From a virus, in IMG/VR virus record IMGVR_UViG_3300023083_000004, positions 1 to 39,749 of that record: a stretch of DNA of 39,749 nucleotides. One strand, 5' to 3'. A program made the position numbers and the translations under genes. The notes below the pieces were generated by a model. That model did no database searches and was not told where the DNA came from. It worked only from the letters and a program-made list of their open reading frames with translations. Of this stretch, positions 22,907-30,637 are shown one piece after another. How positions within the stretch are numbered: the stretch's first letter is position 1; each line of letters starts with the position of its first letter.

Positions 22907-24967
22907 TCAGAACGGCGTGTCGTCGTCATCGACAGGAGTAGATGACAGCGGGGTTTCAGAGAGAGGGCAGGCAACATGCTGGCGCTGTTTTCTTTGGTGA
23001 TCGGGCCTGATCTCGATAACGAGTGCGCCACTCTTGACCCACGTATTGATGGCGATCTTAAGCGTATTTTTTCCTTTTTCGTCCACAGAATCTATTCCCA
23101 TCAGACGCCCAACCAGATGCCCGAACCAGTCTGGAGACTGCGTATCATACCTGGTGTGAGCAGGATTATCGTATGCAGCCCGCTGAGCGATCATCACCGC
23201 GTTGTGGGGCAGTGCGTCAAGGACAGCGGCTTTCTCGGGAAGTTTGTAGTGAGCGACGACACCGACACGGTCGGACTCTCCTGGCGGGCCGTTCTTGAGG
23301 TCCACGTCCATAAGCTGACGCCATTTCCCTTCGCCTGACCGGCGGGTCATGTTTGCCTTGCCGCTGGTGACCGAGAAGTATGAGAAGCGGTCCTCAAGGG
23401 CCATGCCGTCGATTTCCTTGGCGATATCCTCTGGCATTACATTAAGCACGCGGGCCGATCTAACCCCCCCGATAAGAGCCGATGCACCACGGGCGTCGTT
23501 AACGTCTGTCTGGTCCTTGTTTCCTCCAGACGGCTTCCTGACGTGGTGGACGATCTCCACGGCGCAGTTGGCTCGCTCGGCCAGTTTCCCGAGGCGCTTG
23601 ATAACCGCATCAATGGCGTTGTTATCGTTCTCCCCCATCCGGTGCGCAGACACGAATGGGTCGAGAATGAAAACGTCGATCCTGCGGGCGATGATTTCTG
23701 CTTCCAGCTCATCGAATAGGGTTTCATCCAAGGTGATTTCGCCACGCACGATCTGACCGAGGGTGATGGTTTGTTCGCGTCCGGTGTCAGTGAAGAGCCG
23801 TCCGCCGACGTGATCCGGCGTCAGTCCGTGGTGCATGGCGGCTGCGATGACGCGACGTTGGGTTTCGTCCTGTGGGTCCTCTCCGTTCCAGTACCAAACA
23901 CGGAGAGGCTCAGGGACGCGGACTTTGTCATCCTTGAGGAGGGATTGACCAGACGCCATGCACAGCGCCTCCATCATCACCAGAGATGATTTACCGATGC
24001 CGCCAGGTGAAACGGTTACAGACACGAACCGGCGGATCAGGTGGTCACCGTACAGCCACGCGCGGGGGGCGATGTTAAGTGGATCGACCCACTGAAAAGG
24101 CGTGGCATGAACAGCGGTAGAGACGGGCTCCATAACTCCGGTTTCGTCGGAGTTATGCGACGCGGCGCTGATCAGGTCGTCAATCGTCCTGCCTTCACGC
24201 GCTAGCCAGTCGTCGGCACCGGCTTTTTCGGGTTGATCCGGGAGCCAGATTACTTCTGCGTGAGGAATCGTCCTGGCAACGCGTTCGGCCCATTTATGGC
24301 CTGTCGGGTCATTGTCTGGGTACGCACGAACTTTCTGTCCGTCAAACCAGACGCCAAAATCACCTGAGACTGGAAAGTTTGTTCCGCCGCCTGGAGCGGT
24401 CGTTGCCAGCAGACCCTTAGAACGGAGGTAGTCGGCTGATTTTTCCCCCTCAACCAGATGGATAGTCTGGTCCGCATTGGCCAGGATTTCAGGCAGGCGG
24501 TACGGAACAACCGAACCGGAAGGCTTACCCGGCTCAAAGCTGTCCAGGCCGTTCCAATGATACTGTTTGAAACTCTTGTCGGAATAGCGAGTGACACGGA
24601 GGTAAGGCTCCCCGTCACGGTCCTGATATTCGTAGTGACACACAACGGTCGGCTTGACCTTTGGCTTGGGCGCAAGGGAAACGCCCGCCTCTGATGCCAG
24701 CCTGTCAACCGCCTCTGTGAACGTGAGGTTTTCGGTTTCTGTGAGGAAGTCGATAGCGTCACCATGCTTTCCGCTGCTGAAGCAATGATAAAAGCCCTTT
24801 TCGTCGCTGACGGTGAACGACGGCGTTTTTTCCTTTGTGAAAGGAGAAAGGCCGACGTGTTCTTTCCCGCTCCGCTGGAGCTTAACCGTGCGTCCGATAA
24901 ATTCGGACAGCCTGATTTTCTGTTTGATCTCTGTGAGGATAGATTCCTCGATCAGGCCGCCGGTCAT
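22907..24967 (-). CDS. Primase-helicase (DnaG-type N-terminus, TOPRIM, RepA-like ATPase)
   Basis: This 686-residue replication protein has three domains. Residues 36-75 correspond to the CHC2 zinc domain of DnaG, but the ligands are mostly lost: 'SPFTKEKTPSF' replaces CPFH and 'YHCFSSGKHGD' keeps only one Cys. Residues about 168-225 form a TOPRIM-like domain ('LVEGEKSADY', 'YPDNDPTG'). Residues about 300-560 form a RecA-fold helicase with Walker A 'PGGIGKSS' (321-328) and Walker B 'DVFILDP'. The C-terminus is acidic ('DDDDTPF'), like SSB-type tails. It should prime and unwind DNA for the host polymerase. It overlaps the Cro-like gene by ATGA. Confidence 0.85.
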   Translation of the reverse strand: MTGGLIEESILTEIKQKIRLSEFIGRTVKLQRSGKEHVGLSPFTKEKTPSFTVSDEKGFYHCFSSGKHGDAIDFLTETENLTFTEAVDRLASEAGVSLAPKPKVKPTVVCHYEYQDRDGEPYLRVTRYSDKSFKQYHWNGLDSFEPGKPSGSVVPYRLPEILANADQTIHLVEGEKSADYLRSKGLLATTAPGGGTNFPVSGDFGVWFDGQKVRAYPDNDPTGHKWAERVARTIPHAEVIWLPDQPEKAGADDWLAREGRTIDDLISAASHNSDETGVMEPVSTAVHATPFQWVDPLNIAPRAWLYGDHLIRRFVSVTVSPGGIGKSSLVMMEALCMASGQSLLKDDKVRVPEPLRVWYWNGEDPQDETQRRVIAAAMHHGLTPDHVGGRLFTDTGREQTITLGQIVRGEITLDETLFDELEAEIIARRIDVFILDPFVSAHRMGENDNNAIDAVIKRLGKLAERANCAVEIVHHVRKPSGGNKDQTDVNDARGASALIGGVRSARVLNVMPEDIAKEIDGMALEDRFSYFSVTSGKANMTRRSGEGKWRQLMDVDLKNGPPGESDRVGVVAHYKLPEKAAVLDALPHNAVMIAQRAAYDNPAHTRYDTQSPDWFGHLVGRLMGIDSVDEKGKNTLKIAINTWVKSGALVIEIRPDHQRKQRQHVACPLSETPLSSTPVDDDDTPF

Positions 24968-25161
24968 TTTGCCGCCCCGGAGACCTTTTCCATTTCGATC
25001 AGGTCAGTGAGGCCGACGAGACCAGCAGTCATCAAGTCCGGCCAAACGCCACGCGGTATGATATTGCGCGTTTTCCACATACGGATGGTACCGTCACGGT
25101 AGCCGCACACATTATGTAGTGTTGACGGGGTTGTGCGGTCGATCCACTCGGCGAACGTCAT
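24964..25161 (-). CDS. Small Cro-like helix-turn-helix regulator
   Basis: The 65-residue protein 'MTFAEWIDRTTPSTLHNVCG' continues with 'RDGTIRMWKTRNIIPRGVWP', the pattern of short alphaproteobacterial Cro-type proteins in which a recognition helix is followed by 'W..R..IP...W'. It lies at the start of the primase transcript beside a divergent promoter, the standard place for an autoregulator. CAGGAGAT upstream of the ATG is a good ribosome site. It probably represses one or both divergent transcripts. Confidence 0.65.
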   Translation of the reverse strand: MTFAEWIDRTTPSTLHNVCGYRDGTIRMWKTRNIIPRGVWPDLMTAGLVGLTDLIEMEKVSGAAK

Positions 25162-25173
25162 AGAAATCTCCTG

Positions 25174-25204
25174 TTGCGCGGACCGCTGGTATCACCTACT
25201 GTGA
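25174..25204 (+). promoter_or_regulatory. Promoter for the recombination operon with overlapping operator-like palindrome
   Basis: TTGCGC (25174-25179) and TACTGT (25197-25202) are 17 bases apart on the plus strand, before the GIY-YIG gene. TCAC (25192-25195) and GTGA (25201-25204) form a small palindrome across the -10 box, a likely operator. A reverse-strand promoter for the Cro-like gene must lie in the same 65 bases; TTGCGT (25217-25212) with TGATAC is one possibility. Confidence 0.45.
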
Positions 25205-25226
25205 CGCAGAACGCAAGGAGGTATCG

Positions 25227-25766
25227 ATGAAGCGGCCAAAGTTTACGCAAGGCATTTACCTCATCGCCAATTGGGGTGAGCGCAAATGTTATGTCGGCTC
25301 GTCGGTCAGAATGGAAATCAGACTTAGCGGGCATCGCTCATCTTTGATGAGGGGAAAACACCACTCTAAAAGGTTGCAGGAGGACTGGGATCGCTTGGGG
25401 GCAAAAGCCTTCCAATTCATTCACTGGGAGCAAGTCAGCGATCTTTCCGAATTATCTGCAAGGGAGCGGTTCTGGATCGAAAGATTTGAGGGGCAAAAAC
25501 ACTACAACAGCGGCGTCCCTGGAGATCGAGTTTATATAACCCCCCTTCAGATAACCGGAATAAAAACAGCTAAGGGATGGATTAGGCGAGGAGATCGTAT
25601 TCGCCTTAAGCGAAAGGAAGAAACGGTAAAGGAAATTTATCTGCACCGGTCGCCTTTTTCTTGCGGGAAATTTGGTGCGTCATTTTGGTGTTCACGAGCA
25701 CACATGGGCGGAAACCTGAAACGGTTTTTGGAGCAGCCGGGAAAATATTACGAGGTAACTATATGA
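25227..25766 (+). CDS. GIY-YIG endonuclease (free-standing homing-type)
   Basis: The 179-residue product has an N-terminal GIY-YIG domain: 'GIYLIANWGERKCYVGSS' gives GIY (9-11) and YVG (22-24), with Arg28, His36 and the catalytic-type Glu80 ('ARERFWIERF'), then Asn94. The C-terminal part (about 100-179) is basic and probably binds DNA. The gene is clearly richer in A/T than its neighbours, a sign of recent arrival, as expected for a mobile homing endonuclease. It has a perfect AAGGAGGT ribosome site and its stop overlaps the exonuclease ATG, so it now leads the recombination operon. Confidence 0.8.
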   Translation: MKRPKFTQGIYLIANWGERKCYVGSSVRMEIRLSGHRSSLMRGKHHSKRLQEDWDRLGAKAFQFIHWEQVSDLSELSARERFWIERFEGQKHYNSGVPGDRVYITPLQITGIKTAKGWIRRGDRIRLKRKEETVKEIYLHRSPFSCGKFGASFWCSRAHMGGNLKRFLEQPGKYYEVTI

Positions 25767-26452
25767 CCATCACCTACCACGAAGACATCATCCAGGGTTC
25801 CGACGAGTGGCACACCCTCCGTCTCGGAATCCTGACCGCTTCAGAGATGAAGCACGTCATCACCCCGACTCTGAAGATCGCGGATAACGAGAAGACCCGC
25901 ACTCATGTCTGGGAACTCGCGGCACAGCGGGTCTCTAAGTACGTCGAACCGTCTTATATCGGGGACGACATGCTGCGCGGCTGGGAGGATGAAATCCTGG
26001 CCCGTGCGAAGTACGAGGAAAAGACCGGTCAAGAGGTGCGCGAGGTCGGTTTCGTCACCAACGACAAGTGGGGCTTCACGATCGGTTATTCGCCAGACGG
26101 CTGCGTTGTCGGCACGAAAGGCGGAATCGAGTGCAAGTCTCGCCGCCAGAAATATCAGGTGCAGACCATTGTCGAATGGCACCGCGAGAAGGTTGTCCCG
26201 ACCGACTTCTTTATCCAGTGCCAGACAGGGTTGCTGGTCGCGGAGTGGGACTGGCTGGACCTCGTCAGTTATTCCGGTGGCCTGCACATGCCGATCATGC
26301 GGGTTTATCCTGACCTGAAGACGCATGAGGCGATTGCCACCGCTGCGACGGCCTTTGAGGAAAAGGTCGCGCTGGCGGTGACGGACTACGAAAAAGCTAC
26401 GGTGGACATGGTGTTGACCGAGCGGAAGATTGAACAGGAGATGCACACATGA
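25763..26452 (+). CDS. YqaJ/lambda-exonuclease-type recombination nuclease
   Basis: From the ATG at 25763 the product is 229 residues, against 226 for lambda exonuclease. 'QGSDEWHTLRLGILTASEM' is the family's N-terminal signature. The catalytic PD-(D/E)XK core is 'GYSPDGCVV' (Asp112) and 'GGIECKSR' (Glu123, Lys125). It should digest one DNA strand 5' to 3' and leave 3' tails for strand annealing. Neighbouring genes are a conserved companion and SSB; no obvious RecT, Beta or Erf annealer is seen. The start overlaps the GIY-YIG stop (ATGA). Confidence 0.88.
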   Translation: MTITYHEDIIQGSDEWHTLRLGILTASEMKHVITPTLKIADNEKTRTHVWELAAQRVSKYVEPSYIGDDMLRGWEDEILARAKYEEKTGQEVREVGFVTNDKWGFTIGYSPDGCVVGTKGGIECKSRRQKYQVQTIVEWHREKVVPTDFFIQCQTGLLVAEWDWLDLVSYSGGLHMPIMRVYPDLKTHEAIATAATAFEEKVALAVTDYEKATVDMVLTERKIEQEMHT

Positions 26453-27072
26453 CGTATGACATGAGCAGCGTGATCGCGCCCAAGTCTGACCAGCAGAACA
26501 GTGACGACTTCGTTGCGGGTCCGCGCACGATCCGGATCACGGAAGTTATCATCAAGCCCGGTGAGCAGCCTATCAGCGTCCATTTCGAGGGCGACAACGG
26601 CAAGCCGTGGAAACCATGCAAGACCACGGCTCGCTTGATGGTCGCAGCATGGGGCGCGGATGCCAGCCAGTACAAGGGCCGCTCTCTGACGCTTTATCGT
26701 GACCCATCCGTGAAGTGGGCCGGTCTGGAGGTTGGTGGGATTCGCATCAGCCACATGAGCCACATCGACGCCGATCTGATCTATGCGGCGACCGTGACGA
26801 AGGGGAAGCGCGCCCCCATCCGCGTTAAGCCGCTCAAGGCCGAAGTGGTGAAGGTAACGCCCAAGCAATCCGCCTTCGACCTCGACAAGTTCGCCTCCGA
26901 CGTAAAAGCCTACGTGGACAGCGCAGCAGACGGCGACGAACTGGCGGCATGGTGGGGTGAACAACGCCCGTTCCGTGAGCAGGCCCGCGACGCCGACAAG
27001 AACCGTGCCGGCGAAATCGCCACCATGGTTACCGAGAAGATCGAATCCTTTAAAACCGAGACGGAGAACTAG
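26449..27072 (+). CDS. Conserved companion protein of the exonuclease-SSB cassette
   Basis: The 207-residue protein includes 'VAGPRTIRITEVIIKPGEQP', 'GKPWKPCKTTARLMVAAWG' and 'LTLYRDPSVKWAGLEVGGIR', a set of motifs I associate with proteins next to YqaJ nucleases and SSB in alphaproteobacterial phages. The N-terminal half is beta-rich and the C-terminal half helical. It may load the exonuclease or act as an annealing factor. Its function has not been assigned from any motif I can see. Overlap with the exonuclease stop supports joint expression. Confidence 0.6.
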   Translation: MTYDMSSVIAPKSDQQNSDDFVAGPRTIRITEVIIKPGEQPISVHFEGDNGKPWKPCKTTARLMVAAWGADASQYKGRSLTLYRDPSVKWAGLEVGGIRISHMSHIDADLIYAATVTKGKRAPIRVKPLKAEVVKVTPKQSAFDLDKFASDVKAYVDSAADGDELAAWWGEQRPFREQARDADKNRAGEIATMVTEKIESFKTETEN

Positions 27073-27075
27073 ACC

Positions 27076-27471
27076 ATGAAGTCCATCACCATTGCCGGTC
27101 GCCTGACGAGAGACGCCGTTGTCCGAGATGCTGGCTCAGACAAGGTCACCGGGTTCTCAGTCGCCGTTGACGACCGTTCGTCAAAGGAAAAGGCGACGCT
27201 GTTTTTTGATTGCTCGCTGTGGGGTAAGCGCGGCGAGAGCCTGGCTCAGTACCTCACGAAAGGATCGTCGGTCACCGTGTCTGGCGACTTCGGCAAGCGC
27301 GAGCATGAAGGGAAGACGTATTTCACCGTGCGAGTTAACGATGTGACGTTGCAGGGTGGTAAGTCAGACGGAGAGCGGGGATCGACGCGGGATGAATCCG
27401 AAACGCGGCAGACTGAAACTAAATCAAGCCATTCGCAGTCCTATGATCTGAACGACGACATCCCGTTCTAA
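27076..27471 (+). CDS. ssb: Single-stranded DNA-binding protein
   Basis: The 131-residue protein has an OB-fold core ('MKSITIAGRLTRDAVVRDAG', 'FFDCSLWGKRGESLAQYLTK', 'GSSVTVSGDFGKREHEGKTY'), a polar linker, and ends 'YDLNDDIPF', the conserved acidic SSB tip that recruits repair proteins. It is shorter than E. coli SSB (178). It coats single strands made by the exonuclease and helicases. Its TAA overlaps the stop of the converging VRR-NUC gene. Confidence 0.92.
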   Translation: MKSITIAGRLTRDAVVRDAGSDKVTGFSVAVDDRSSKEKATLFFDCSLWGKRGESLAQYLTKGSSVTVSGDFGKREHEGKTYFTVRVNDVTLQGGKSDGERGSTRDESETRQTETKSSHSQSYDLNDDIPF

Positions 27472-27854
27472 TCGCCGCCCAATATCCTAATCGCATCCTC
27501 AGGGGAGCGGGCCACACCAGCCCGCCCCCCTATTTTTTTGATCGCGTCTATGTACTTTTGTTGAGCCGGTCGGATGCGGTCTTTCCCGGCCTTAACCTCG
27601 ACCACGCTGAAGACAGGAACCGTGGTCCCGACCATGTCCTGAGTTATCAGCGTAGGTATGAACCCGCAAAGGTCAGACTGGCCCTCGAAACCTACATTGA
27701 CGATGCGGGCATTCTTGAGGATCAGGTTTCCAGATGGCGTTTTCCCGACTACCTGTCCCGACCAGAACTTACCCACCGTCACAACGAAAAGCCGCGCCCC
27801 GATGTCGGAAACGGCTAGACGAATCTGGTTGGTGAGTATGGCGGCGGGGGTCAT
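27468..27854 (-). CDS. VRR-NUC domain nuclease
   Basis: The 128-residue protein has the compact VRR-NUC layout of the PD-(D/E)XK superfamily: 'GQSDLCGFIPT' supplies the Asp, 'VFSVVEVKAGKDRIRPAQQ' supplies the E-x-K pair and the Gln motif, and 'GGRAGVARSPEDAIRIL' is the family ending. Such phage proteins are structure-specific nucleases that may resolve Holliday junctions. It is the last gene of an operon with an SF2 helicase, consistent with branched-DNA processing before packaging. Confidence 0.8.
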   Translation of the reverse strand: MTPAAILTNQIRLAVSDIGARLFVVTVGKFWSGQVVGKTPSGNLILKNARIVNVGFEGQSDLCGFIPTLITQDMVGTTVPVFSVVEVKAGKDRIRPAQQKYIDAIKKIGGRAGVARSPEDAIRILGGD

Positions 27855-28246
27855 TTGAGAGCGGCGTGGTAAATAGGGATTTTAGCCGTGTCCATCCGCT
27901 TGACGCAATCTGCCGTTCCCGATCCACCTGAAAACGCGACACCGGCGTCAGGCTGGCGGTCAACCATAGTTTGGTTTCGGATTGGTCCAGCACGTTTCTG
28001 GTGTTTCGTCCAGTCGGCAATGAACCGCGTGTAGGGTACGCCTCGCCGGTCGCACCAGATCACGGCCCATCGATCCGCGCCGTCTGCGTCACCGACTATG
28101 ACGGATGACGGGTTGATCATGTCGAGCGCAAACCCTAGGGCCTGACGTTCGGCCATGTAGTCGTCGCGTGGCTTACCGTCTGTTGCCTCGCAGAACGTGC
28201 GTCCGCCCGTCACTAGCAGTACGGGGCGACTTACGAACGGTATCAC
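27851..28246 (-). CDS. SLOG-fold (DUF2493/YspA-like) nucleotide-binding protein
   Basis: This 131-residue protein begins 'PVLLVTGGRTF' and has 'SVIVGDADGADRWAVIWCDR' and 'GVAFSGGSGTADCVKRM'. These are the Rossmann-type motifs of the SLOG superfamily (DprA/LOG/YpsA relatives). Family members bind nucleotides or nucleotide-derived ligands, and some occur in defence systems. GTG start, GTGA overlap with the helicase. Ligand and role in the phage are unknown. Confidence 0.75.
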   Translation of the reverse strand: MIPFVSRPVLLVTGGRTFCEATDGKPRDDYMAERQALGFALDMINPSSVIVGDADGADRWAVIWCDRRGVPYTRFIADWTKHQKRAGPIRNQTMVDRQPDAGVAFSGGSGTADCVKRMDTAKIPIYHAALK

Positions 28247-29691
28247 GCCGCCACCCGCATCTTAGCGCCCGCATAGGCCTCCATAGCCTTTGAGAACGTC
28301 ACGGGCTTGCCGATGGCTTTCATGCGTTGGGCGACCCACGCAGCGGCGTATCCTCGCTCTACCGCCAACGCAGCGACGCTATCGATGTCCCTCGCAGATC
28401 GGGTCTCCGTGCGCTTCTGCTGCGTGCGCTGAATCTCAGCCAGTTCACCTTCGATCTGCTCAACCTTGCGCTCTTTCACGACACGCTCACTAGAGCAATA
28501 TGGACAGGCCCTCAATCCGGACTTGTATGTCGCGAAACAAGACTCGCACTGTTTAATAGCCAGTTCCCCGGCGGACTCGGCCTTATTGCGAGCACGCCCC
28601 TCCAGAGACCATTCGATCTCATCGTCAGGGAATCCGTGGTTCACGGTCCCGTCCTTGTTCATGATCATGTTTACATGGTCGAGGATGATCGCTTCGTCAG
28701 GTTTCTTACGAAGCGCACGGCCCATCATCTGACGGGCGCGAGCTTTCGATTTCGTAGGGTTTAGAAGCTGGACGCACTGAACAGGCACATCGCGGCCAAC
28801 CTGTGCAGACAGGTCGAAACCCTCAATGGCGAGGTTGATGGAAACCAGAATCATCGCTTGACCATTAGCGAACTTCAGGATTCGTGAGCGGCGCTCGTCA
28901 TTCGATGTAGTCCCGTCGATATAGACCGCCGGAATCCCAGCCGCGTTATATTCGTCAGTGACGTGCATTCCGTGTTTCCGGGAGATCGCGAACACCATCG
29001 TTCGCTTTCCGCTGGCGTATTTCCTCCACGCGTCGATTGCGTCGCCATGGATAGCGGGCTTGTCGAACTTCTCTTCAAGCTCCGACGTGACGTATTCACC
29101 CATCTGTGTATGCAGGCCCGTGAAGTCTGGGCGCACAGGGGCATAGGCGCGATACCGTGACAGGTGGCCGTTCTCGATCAGCCACGACTCGGACGGCCCC
29201 TGCACCATATGATCAAACAGGCCGTCCAGAGGTTTCCCATCCAGACGTTCGGGCGTCGCGGTGAGGCCGACGATCTTAGCTCCCTCAGCCTTAGCCAAGG
29301 CTATAAGCGCCGAACGAGTCTTGCTGGCAAACAAATGAGCTTCGTCGGGTACGAAAAGTTTGCATCCTTTTATCAATTCGGGTCGGCTACGCAGGGTATC
29401 AGCACTTGCGATTTGAGCGAACGCAAAAGGGTTTGATGGCTTACCGGCAGCGATAAAGCCGTACTTAATCCCAAACTGATCAAAAGTTTTTGCCGTCTGA
29501 TCCGCAAGCTCCCGCCTATGCACGCAAAAAATTACACGCCTTCTCTTCTCAGTCGATTTTTGAGCTAAAAAAGAAGCGTAAACAGTTTTGCCCCAGCCTG
29601 TAGCGGCCCTAACAAGTATCGACTGATACTCTGTAAGTGCTGTGCGAGATTCATCGACTAGAGCGGCTTGGTCTGGTCTCAGGATCAGCAC
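28243..29691 (-). CDS. SF2 DEAH-box helicase with zinc-ribbon tail
   Basis: The 482-residue protein contains Walker A 'ATGWGKT' (30-36), 'DEAH' (116-119), motif III 'LTATPER' (143-149) and motif VI 'QMMGRALRKKP' (about 331). A C-terminal four-cysteine ribbon 'CESCFATYKSGLRACPYC' follows at about 395. It resembles the RadD/phage UvsW-like group of branched-DNA or RNA helicases. It probably remodels recombination or replication intermediates with the VRR-NUC nuclease. The GTG start overlaps the HNH stop. The first roughly 120 codons are distinctly A/T-rich compared with the rest. Confidence 0.85.
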   Translation of the reverse strand: MLILRPDQAALVDESRTALTEYQSILVRAATGWGKTVYASFLAQKSTEKRRRVIFCVHRRELADQTAKTFDQFGIKYGFIAAGKPSNPFAFAQIASADTLRSRPELIKGCKLFVPDEAHLFASKTRSALIALAKAEGAKIVGLTATPERLDGKPLDGLFDHMVQGPSESWLIENGHLSRYRAYAPVRPDFTGLHTQMGEYVTSELEEKFDKPAIHGDAIDAWRKYASGKRTMVFAISRKHGMHVTDEYNAAGIPAVYIDGTTSNDERRSRILKFANGQAMILVSINLAIEGFDLSAQVGRDVPVQCVQLLNPTKSKARARQMMGRALRKKPDEAIILDHVNMIMNKDGTVNHGFPDDEIEWSLEGRARNKAESAGELAIKQCESCFATYKSGLRACPYCSSERVVKERKVEQIEGELAEIQRTQQKRTETRSARDIDSVAALAVERGYAAAWVAQRMKAIGKPVTFSKAMEAYAGAKMRVAA

Positions 29692-30368
29692 GGTATATAC
29701 CTTTTGCCGTGATCTTCCGGACGCCAGATAGCGACATCATCCGGCCAGCCAGCGTGATTGCGGTATAAAATTGTCGTAGAGTTTACACCGCTTATTTCAG
29801 ACCACTCGGAAACAGGTTTTGTTTCTCCGTTAAACTTCAGAAGAAGGTTGTTAGTTCGATTCCTGGCCTGTTCTGTGTAAGTAGCCCATCGGCAATTTTC
29901 CGGGTAATAGCCCTCTTCGTTTTTGATCCGATCAATCGTTAGATCATCTCTGTACCCGTTCTCTTTGGCCCAATTCCAGAATGGTTCAACACCCTTGCGC
30001 CATTCTTCGCAAACCGTAATCCCAAGGGCTCCATAATAGGGGTAAGATATGTGGCTAGGGTTGTCACAGCGAGCCAGCATTCCTCTATAAATGCCTACAA
30101 TTCGAGTTCCGGTTAGGCCATGCGTTGATCTGCTTACGCAGTTCCGCGCGGCTGCTTCCTTTTGCAGACATCCACAGCTTTTTAGGCCTCGCTTTGTAAC
30201 GACAGCTTTTGCCGGGGCGGTGTGAGAGTTCCCGCAATCACAGTCGAAAAGCCACCTACGGCCTTCCTTATTTCCAAAAGACGGGACGGTTACGTCTTCA
30301 ATTGCAACCAATCTACCGAACCTTTGGCCGGTAATGTCTCTCTTATTGATTCCTTGGATACCGGCCAT
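29685..30368 (-). CDS. HNH homing endonuclease
   Basis: The 227-residue product has the phage HNH layout: an N-terminal Zn-type region 'LFDCDCGNSHTAPAKAVVTK' with 'LKSCGCL', a core 'TIDRIKNEEGYYPENCRWAT' and 'YTEQARNRTNN', and a C-terminal helix-turn-helix ('PVSEWSEISGVNSTTILYR') for target DNA. Such proteins cut one specific site and spread by repair. The gene has its own site GGGAGCG, is A/T-rich, and overlaps 79 bases of the upstream winged-helix gene, all signs of insertion. It is free-standing; no intron boundaries are evident. Confidence 0.85.
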   Translation of the reverse strand: MAGIQGINKRDITGQRFGRLVAIEDVTVPSFGNKEGRRWLFDCDCGNSHTAPAKAVVTKRGLKSCGCLQKEAAARNCVSRSTHGLTGTRIVGIYRGMLARCDNPSHISYPYYGALGITVCEEWRKGVEPFWNWAKENGYRDDLTIDRIKNEEGYYPENCRWATYTEQARNRTNNLLLKFNGETKPVSEWSEISGVNSTTILYRNHAGWPDDVAIWRPEDHGKRYIPC

Positions 30369-30637
30369 ATTCGCTCCCTATTGGTGTTGCAAGCACACTG
30401 CCATGAAGCGCAAACATGGTCAACCAAATCACCCCACCACCCCCCCCGCATCGCGTCCGGGCGAACGAGGCGATACCCAAGGCACCACACCGATTCGATC
30501 TGCACACCCTCAAGCCGCGCCAGGCTGATCCACGTCAGCAGCGACGCTTGCGGGATGCCGTGGCGATAGAACACCTCTTTCGCCACCGCGCCGGGGCACG
30601 ACTCCAGCAGGGTCATGACGCGCTGAGAGCCGGTCAA
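30290..30637 (-). CDS. Small winged-helix DNA-binding protein, C-terminus possibly altered
   Basis: Translation probably starts at TTG 30637, with AGGAGG seven bases upstream and TTGA overlap. The first about 70 residues hold a compact winged-helix pattern ('QRVMTLLESCPGAVAKEVFY', 'LLTWISLARLEGVQIESVWC', 'LGYRLV'). The last about 45 residues look non-native, pass through an eight-G tract (30447-30440) and run 79 bases into the HNH gene. One extra G would end the protein at a TGA at 30431-30429, so a frame change or the HNH insertion may have altered the end. Confidence 0.6.
   Translation of the reverse strand: MTGSQRVMTLLESCPGAVAKEVFYRHGIPQASLLTWISLARLEGVQIESVWCLGYRLVRPDAMRGGWWGDLVDHVCASWQCACNTNRERIWPVSKESIRETLPAKGSVDWLQLKT

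Noticed and set aside
22674-22907. 77-codon minus-strand frame starting on the primase stop codon
   Set aside because: It is made of the repeated TGCGCCACC elements and palindromes, has an odd Gly/Pro/Cys composition and no ribosome site; the repeat array explains the region better. Coupled translation cannot be fully excluded.
24964-25766. Lysogeny switch with repressor and integrase
   Set aside because: Only Cro-sized HTH proteins are present, with no integrase, excisionase, attachment site or partition genes anywhere in the window.
29685-30368. Group I intron carrying the HNH gene
   Set aside because: The flanking genes are each complete by themselves and no intron core or split gene could be seen; a free-standing homing gene is sufficient.
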